Source: Propionimicrobium sp963511305 (GTDB lineage: Bacteria > Actinomycetota > Actinomycetes > Propionibacteriales > Propionibacteriaceae). Taken from it: DNA of 33,881 nt. The position numbers and the translations under genes are program-made. The stretch's first letter is position 1; each line of letters begins with the position of its first letter. The stretch spans positions 1-33,881 of the forward strand of contig CAUPIJ010000021.1 of NCBI GenBank assembly GCA_963511305.1. Direction: 5' to 3'. The notes under the pieces are model-generated. The model saw nothing but the letters and a program-made list of their open reading frames with translations. It did no database searches and was not told the origin of the DNA. Positions 30,934 through 33,881 of the stretch are shown piece by piece.

Positions 30934-31744
30934 TCTATTTCGGCTAGTCAGGTGGCTAACGGCTAAGGACGACTTCGAGACCGCGGTGCTTTACTGTCCG
31001 CACGTCGAACGCCCGAAGGTGGGGCGACACGACCTTGTGATCCGCTGGATATGTTGCCTGCAGAACGTCGATGCGCGCCAGCTTGCCATTTTGTTGGCCA
31101 ACGGCTGCGGCGAGCTGCAAGTGGCGGAGTGCCCGCAAGCAAATCTGCCCCTGCCGGGCTGGCAGGCAGTTCTAGGCGACAGGGTTTCCAGCTATCGTCC
31201 GGTTCGACGGCTAGACAGAGGCCAGGCCATTGACTTGGCGAACGTGCCATTCCCCCGCAGGCAGCTGTTCGCGCCAAGCCGCGGCGGATCTAAGACGCTG
31301 CAGGAGCTTGCTTATGAGTCTTTCCACAAGCTGGTTGAGCGGCAAGCTATTCCGCTGCCAGAGGGGTTTGCTGGTGATCGTCTGCACGCAATACGTTGTT
31401 TAACTTGCAGCTCCCACGCCAAATTCTGCGATGTCTCCTGGCGCAGCGACGAGGAGTGGCTCGATTCATGCCTGGCTTGCCGCGTCGCGGTGCACTATTG
31501 TGCGCTGTTTGCCGGCTACGATACCAAGGCCAAGGACGAGGCAAGCCTTCGGTTGCTTCAGACTTTCGAGCAAGAAATGTCTGACGAACAGGTGCCGTGT
31601 ACCGTGTGCAAGAATATGCATCCGGCAAGCGAGGGTGAGATTTGTGCGCTGTGCGAGTGGCGGGAAAAGAACCCGTTCGCGGCAGGTATGCCAGCCAATG
31701 CGCTAGCTCAGTTGCCGAAAGAGATACGCGAAAAACTCAATTAG
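30926..31744 (+). CDS. Cys-rich protein of unknown function, coupled to a TorD-like chaperone
   Basis: A 272-residue protein from ATG 30926 (ATGA-type overlap with the chaperone stop). I do not recognise it. The N-terminal 110 residues have spaced Cys (AVLYCPHVERP, IRWICCLQNVDARQLAILLA, GCGELQVAECPQ), which loosely resembles the cysteine pattern of an electron-transfer domain seen next to TorD genes elsewhere. The C-terminal half holds candidate metal sites: CLTCSSHAKFC, CLACRVAVHYC, and a CxxC pair CTVC...CALC. It is neither membrane-bound nor secreted by eye. Position suggests a partner in molybdoenzyme or iron-sulfur maturation, or a zinc-ribbon regulator. Its stop overlaps the stop of the convergent NlpC gene by 4 nt. 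Confidence 0.6.
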   Translation: MNDLFRLVRWLTAKDDFETAVLYCPHVERPKVGRHDLVIRWICCLQNVDARQLAILLANGCGELQVAECPQANLPLPGWQAVLGDRVSSYRPVRRLDRGQAIDLANVPFPRRQLFAPSRGGSKTLQELAYESFHKLVERQAIPLPEGFAGDRLHAIRCLTCSSHAKFCDVSWRSDEEWLDSCLACRVAVHYCALFAGYDTKAKDEASLRLLQTFEQEMSDEQVPCTVCKNMHPASEGEICALCEWREKNPFAAGMPANALAQLPKEIREKLN

Positions 31745-32772
31745 GCGGCGTTAGGCAGCCAGACCCCAGACCAGCCGATTAGGGGCTGCCCCCAAACATC
31801 GGAGCACTCGTAGATCGACATCTTGCCAACAACCCCGTTCGGGGCGCCGTTGCTGACGACCATACCGTTGCCAATGTAAACCGCGACGTGACCGTACGGG
31901 TTGCCGGCCGGAGCACCGTCGTACCAAACCAGTGCGCCCACGGGAATGTTCTCAATGTCGGTTCGCATCTGCCCATCCGCCTCGATGGTACGCGCGGCCT
32001 GAATGGCACTGTAAGCGCCTGACGTTGAATAGCCGTAGATCTCTGCCGACAGCTTCAGACAAAGCTGCTCGTAGTTCGGGTTACCAATCAGTGATTCTGC
32101 CTTAGCAATCGCCTGCTCAACACTCAGCGGAGCCACCTGGCCCGGAGCGATGTTGTCGGCAGGGGTGGCATTCTTGGCCTGCTCTGCCTTTACTCGCTCG
32201 GCTTCGGCAGCCTCGGCCTCTTCCCATTCGGAAAGGGCGCGACGAGCGGAGTCGCGACTAATATCTTCGGCGTTGCGTTGCAGATCTGCAGCAGCCGTGA
32301 CGGCGTCTAGTCCGGTCGGGTCCGTTGTCACCTCAGAGGCTGCGCTCGGCTGCGAGGCGGCCATAACAACGCTCGGGCCAGTAATCACTGCGCCGGTTGT
32401 GGCGCCGATAGCGGCGAGCACGCCGGTTACAGCGAGCAGCTTGCGCGGATCAAGAACCTTCTTGATGTCCCTGGCCGCAAACGCCGGCGGGGCAATCAGG
32501 GTCGGGGCATCATCTTCTAGGAAACCGCGAGGCGCTGACGGCTCGAAGTCTTCGACGATGGCGCGGCGTGCAGGTGCGACGGCTGCGGGAGCGTCAACGG
32601 CTCGGCTGGCAACATAGTTTTCAGGGAGCGCGCGTCGAGCACCGACAGCGATCTCCAGAACGTCAGCGCCTGTTTCGGCACGACGAGCGCATACGGCAGC
32701 ACGACGAGCGACACCTTCGCTCACTAACGGGGATTCAATTAGCTCGTCCTGTAGTGCTCTACGTGCGCTCAT
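31741..32772 (-). CDS. NlpC/P60-family hydrolase with long cytoplasmic N-terminal tail
   Basis: A 343-residue protein from ATG 32772; GTG 32778 would add two residues. The C-terminal ~125 residues (about 218-343) look like an NlpC/P60 cell-wall peptidase domain: AKAESLIGNPNYEQLCLKLS (Cys nucleophile region), PVGALVWYDGAPAGNPYGHV (His) and GWSGVWLP at the end. One membrane helix (LLAVTGVLAAIGATTGAVIT, about 112-135) anchors it, with the catalytic part outside. An Ala/Glu-rich, coiled-coil-like stretch (about 165-205) follows. The first 110 residues are cytoplasmic and contain the motif ARRA five times (a sixth lies in the coil). It is probably involved in septal or peripheral peptidoglycan cleavage. 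A 5' hairpin lies 31 nt upstream. Confidence 0.8.
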   Translation of the reverse strand: MSARRALQDELIESPLVSEGVARRAAVCARRAETGADVLEIAVGARRALPENYVASRAVDAPAAVAPARRAIVEDFEPSAPRGFLEDDAPTLIAPPAFAARDIKKVLDPRKLLAVTGVLAAIGATTGAVITGPSVVMAASQPSAASEVTTDPTGLDAVTAAADLQRNAEDISRDSARRALSEWEEAEAAEAERVKAEQAKNATPADNIAPGQVAPLSVEQAIAKAESLIGNPNYEQLCLKLSAEIYGYSTSGAYSAIQAARTIEADGQMRTDIENIPVGALVWYDGAPAGNPYGHVAVYIGNGMVVSNGAPNGVVGKMSIYECSDVWGQPLIGWSGVWLPNAA

Positions 32773-33028
32773 TGTCACCTAATCACTAGCTCAATAAATT
32801 CTGAGAAAATCTTAAACGACTTTAAGATTTCTCACAAAACGGCTGAAATATGTTGCCGGGGGCGGGCATTTTTAGTCGTTTTATTGCAACAACTCGTTCA
32901 CCATAGCACCGAATCAGGACGCCCCGCACTTTTACTCACAGCCTGCCTGGCCACGCCCGAGCCCCTCCTCTCACCCCGCGCCCCTCGCTCCCTCGCGCAG
33001 CGGGAACCGAAAGTGCTGTAGACAAAAG
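32773..33028. other. Upstream region of the NlpC/P60 gene
   Basis: Roughly 255 nt with no gene. It contains the hairpin at 32803-32833 and, further right, a pyrimidine-rich stretch on the plus strand (32950-33000) whose minus-strand reading is purine-rich. I looked for a ydaO-type c-di-AMP riboswitch, frequent before actinobacterial cell-wall hydrolase genes, and did not recognise its conserved blocks. Confidence 0.45.
32803..32833 (-). promoter_or_regulatory. AT-rich hairpin before the NlpC/P60 gene
   Basis: GAGAAAATCTTAAA (32803-32816) pairs with TTTAAGATTTCTC (32821-32833): 13 pairs with a single bulged A and a 4-nt loop. It lies 31-61 nt before the ATG. It could be an RNA stem in the leader or, as DNA, a long operator dyad. 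Confidence 0.5.
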
Positions 33029-33055
33029 AAACGGTTCCCGTCGTGGGAACCGTTT
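33020..33055 (-). terminator. Terminator downstream of the tRNA-Ile copy
   Basis: AAACGGTTCCC (33029-33039) and GGGAACCGTTT (33045-33055) form a perfect 11-bp stem with a 5-nt loop. On the minus strand it is followed by CTTTTGTC. A third GGGAACCG arm lies at 33002-33009 and could pair with the same central strand. It is placed to end transcription of the minus-strand tRNA region. Confidence 0.75.
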
Positions 33056-33079
33056 AGTGTTTGGCATTTAACCTTGCCA

Positions 33080-33118
33080 GGGCATAAAAAGTGGGTCTAA
33101 CTGGACTTGAACCAGTGA
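33080..33118. repeat. 39-bp direct repeat, left copy
   Basis: This copy is identical to 33821-33859. It covers the 3' half of a tRNA-Ile (T arm and acceptor) and 12 bases beyond its 3' end. The copies are 741 bp apart and bracket the toxin-antitoxin islet. Confidence 0.85.
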
Positions 33119-33160
33119 AACTTATCAGGGCGGCGCTCTAACCGACTGAGCTATAGATCC
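33092..33160 (-). pseudogene. Decayed tRNA-Ile(GAT) copy
   Basis: Read on the minus strand this begins GGATCTATAGCTCAGTCGG, has the anticodon loop CTGATAA (anticodon GAT, Ile), and ends with the T arm ACTGGTTCAAGTCCAGT and TAGACCC. It is 69 nt long. Seven bases of the 3' anticodon stem and variable loop, present in the second copy as CCTCCGC on the plus strand, are replaced by two. So the 5' stem CCGCC has no GGCGG partner. The acceptor also has an A at the third position where the 3' strand has C. It cannot fold as a tRNA. The CCA is not encoded. Confidence 0.8.
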
Positions 33161-33192
33161 ATTTCCGCAGCTCTCTCTAGCGACTACCCTGA

Positions 33193-33450
33193 TCAGGGCA
33201 GTAGATCAATGTACTTAGGCCTTGCCTTCATGGCATGAATCACCAGTTCGTCTCCGCTAGAAAAAATCAGAACTACCACTTCAAGCAAACGCCCAGAATC
33301 ATCAAATCCCAGCCGCAACTCTCGTTGCGGCAGATCGTCGTACAACGGTTCTAACCACAATGGAAAACCTGCGGCTTGCAAGATCCCTAAATCAGTAAGA
33401 CCCTGGCTTTTTTGGTGTTTGCGCGCAGACGGGTGCAATCGCATCGTCAC
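33193..33450 (-). CDS. Putative type II toxin paired with a ribbon-helix-helix antitoxin
   Basis: An 85-residue basic protein. The sequence reads RLHPSARKHQKSQGLTDLGI, then a middle segment with LPQRELRLGFDDSGRLLEVV, and ends VIHAMKARPKYIDLLP. As I recall, this block is found in actinobacterial proteins encoded directly behind CopG-like antitoxins; the fold resembles BrnT/RelE-like toxins, and the catalytic activity is not known to me. The GTG start at 33450 overlaps the antitoxin stop (GTGA, 4 nt), so it is translationally coupled; ATG 33444 is an alternative. Located between two tRNA-Ile copies. Confidence 0.75.
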   Translation of the reverse strand: MTMRLHPSARKHQKSQGLTDLGILQAAGFPLWLEPLYDDLPQRELRLGFDDSGRLLEVVVLIFSSGDELVIHAMKARPKYIDLLP

Positions 33451-33695
33451 GACAACACCGCATCGCGAATAAGTTCAGACCTAGAGACATCGAGCTCACT
33501 GGAGCGTTTATCCAAAAAAGCTAGCTCTTCTTCTGTGAACCTGACCGCAACAACCTGGGTCGGCTTCGCGCCTCGGCCAGGGCGTCCCCTACCCCTCTTC
33601 TTCAGCTCGTCTACGTCGTAGCCCGCCTCGGCCTCTTTAACCCACTTGTCGATCTGTTCTTCGCTGACGGAATCTTGGTACCTTTTCTCAGCCAT
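33447..33695 (-). CDS. Ribbon-helix-helix antitoxin
   Basis: An 82-residue protein. The C-terminal 40 residues (TQVVAVRFTEEELAFLDKRS and LDVSRSELIRDAVLS) form a ribbon-helix-helix DNA-binding domain: one strand and two helices ending with the typical S-R-S-E-L-I-R-D-A. The N-terminal half is charged (SEEQIDKWVKEAEAGYDVDE, then a Gly/Arg-rich linker). It is expected to repress its own promoter and neutralise the following toxin. ATG 33695 is preceded by TACGAT (33702-33707, minus), so the mRNA is probably leaderless. The antitoxin-first order is opposite to that of the module at the left end of the window. Confidence 0.88.
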   Translation of the reverse strand: MAEKRYQDSVSEEQIDKWVKEAEAGYDVDELKKRGRGRPGRGAKPTQVVAVRFTEEELAFLDKRSSELDVSRSELIRDAVLS

Positions 33696-33702
33696 ACATT
33701 TA

Positions 33703-33713
33703 TCGTATTACGA
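33703..33713. promoter_or_regulatory. Palindromic operator overlapping the antitoxin -10 box
   Basis: TCGTA-T-TACGA is a perfect inverted repeat around one base, and its minus-strand reading contains the TACGAT box 7 bases before ATG 33695. Ribbon-helix-helix antitoxins bind short palindromes of this kind to autorepress. Confidence 0.6.
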
Positions 33714-33820
33714 AAATGAGCTTGACGCTATGCCAAGCTGCGACAGAAAAGAGCGCTGCACATTTCTCGAGAACCAAAAAGCTCGACGTCGAACCTTTTG
33801 GGTTAGCCGGAACGTCAAAG

Positions 33821-33859
33821 GGGCATAAAAAGTGGGTCTAACTGGACTTGAACCAGTGA
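33821..33859. repeat. 39-bp direct repeat, right copy
   Basis: Identical to 33080-33118. Here it is the intact 3' half of the tRNA-Ile plus its 3' flank. After base 33859 the copies differ where the left one lost the anticodon-stem bases, then match again. Confidence 0.85.
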
Positions 33860-33881
33860 CCTCCGCCTTATCAGGGCGGCG
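33833..33881 (-). tRNA. tRNA-Ile(GAT), 5' part beyond the window
   Basis: The minus-strand sequence contains the anticodon stem-loop CCGCC-CTGATAA-GGCGG (anticodon GAT), variable loop, T arm ACTGG-TTCAAGT-CCAGT and the 3' acceptor strand TAGACCC with discriminator A. The D arm and 5' acceptor lie beyond the right edge. The CCA end is not encoded; TTTTT follows a few bases on. In contrast to the left copy, the anticodon stem is complete. Confidence 0.9.

Noticed and set aside
32779..33028. ydaO (c-di-AMP) riboswitch before the NlpC/P60 gene
   Set aside because: Looked for because of the gene type; the conserved purine-rich blocks could not be recognised, only a simple AT-rich hairpin.
1..33881. 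CRISPR array, insertion sequence, rRNA operon, prophage
   Set aside because: No regularly spaced repeats, transposase, integrase, rRNA or phage structural genes are visible. The only long repeat is the tRNA-associated 39-bp pair.

Overview
The window reads as a stretch of an actinobacterial (Actinomycetota) chromosome. The coding sequence is GC-rich. GTG and probably TTG starts are common, several genes look leaderless (a TAnnnT box about 6-10 nt before the start codon), and the tRNA does not encode its CCA end. The gene set also fits: a single-membrane Tad pilus locus without a secretin, a HisKA_3/NarL two-component pair, a LysM/BTAD protein and an NlpC/P60 hydrolase with a long cytoplasmic tail. 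Peptide transport, an S15-type hydrolase, phosphotransacetylase and formate-THF ligase suggest a host-associated, peptide-using, possibly fermentative organism. I cannot name the genus.

Layout. 1-580: AT-richer HigB/HigA toxin-antitoxin pair (minus strand), antitoxin cut by the window edge. 593-1350: HIT hydrolase (minus, with a clear terminator) and a divergent 42-residue membrane peptide. 1351-5161: a heparinase-like protein (minus) divergent from a sensor kinase/response regulator pair (plus). 5162-8279: a sigma-like regulator preceded by three GGACAAC repeats, a 353-nt noncoding gap with a strong hairpin, then a GNAT acetyltransferase and an MFS exporter. 8276-16619: a nine-gene minus-strand operon for Tad/Flp pilus assembly (cpaB-like, tadZ/cpaE-like, tadA, tadB, tadC, three small pilin-like proteins, and a large membrane LysM/BTAD protein). 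16885-18237: a divergent Aer-type PAS protein. 18341-22440: fhs and nfo (minus), pta (plus). 22780-30218: POT peptide transporter and S15/CocE hydrolase, a short AMP-binding ligase plus a VraB-like thiolase, tatB-tatA-tatC, and a DUF6457 protein. 30280-31744: a divergent TorD-family chaperone overlapping a Cys-rich protein. 31741-32772: NlpC/P60 protein (minus). 33029-33881: terminator, a decayed tRNA-Ile copy, a ribbon-helix-helix toxin-antitoxin pair, and a second tRNA-Ile(GAT) cut by the window end.

How they work together. The tad genes form one translationally coupled machine, with a possible membrane-spanning regulator as its last gene and a cytosolic PAS sensor sharing its upstream region. 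The POT transporter and S15 hydrolase form a peptide import and cleavage pair. Tat genes, DUF6457 and a TorD-like chaperone point to maturation of a Tat-exported molybdoenzyme that is not in the window. The least explained items are the TorD-like/Cys-rich pair, the ligase/thiolase pair lacking a catalytic Cys, the LysM-wHTH-BTAD membrane protein, and the decayed tRNA bracketing a toxin-antitoxin islet.
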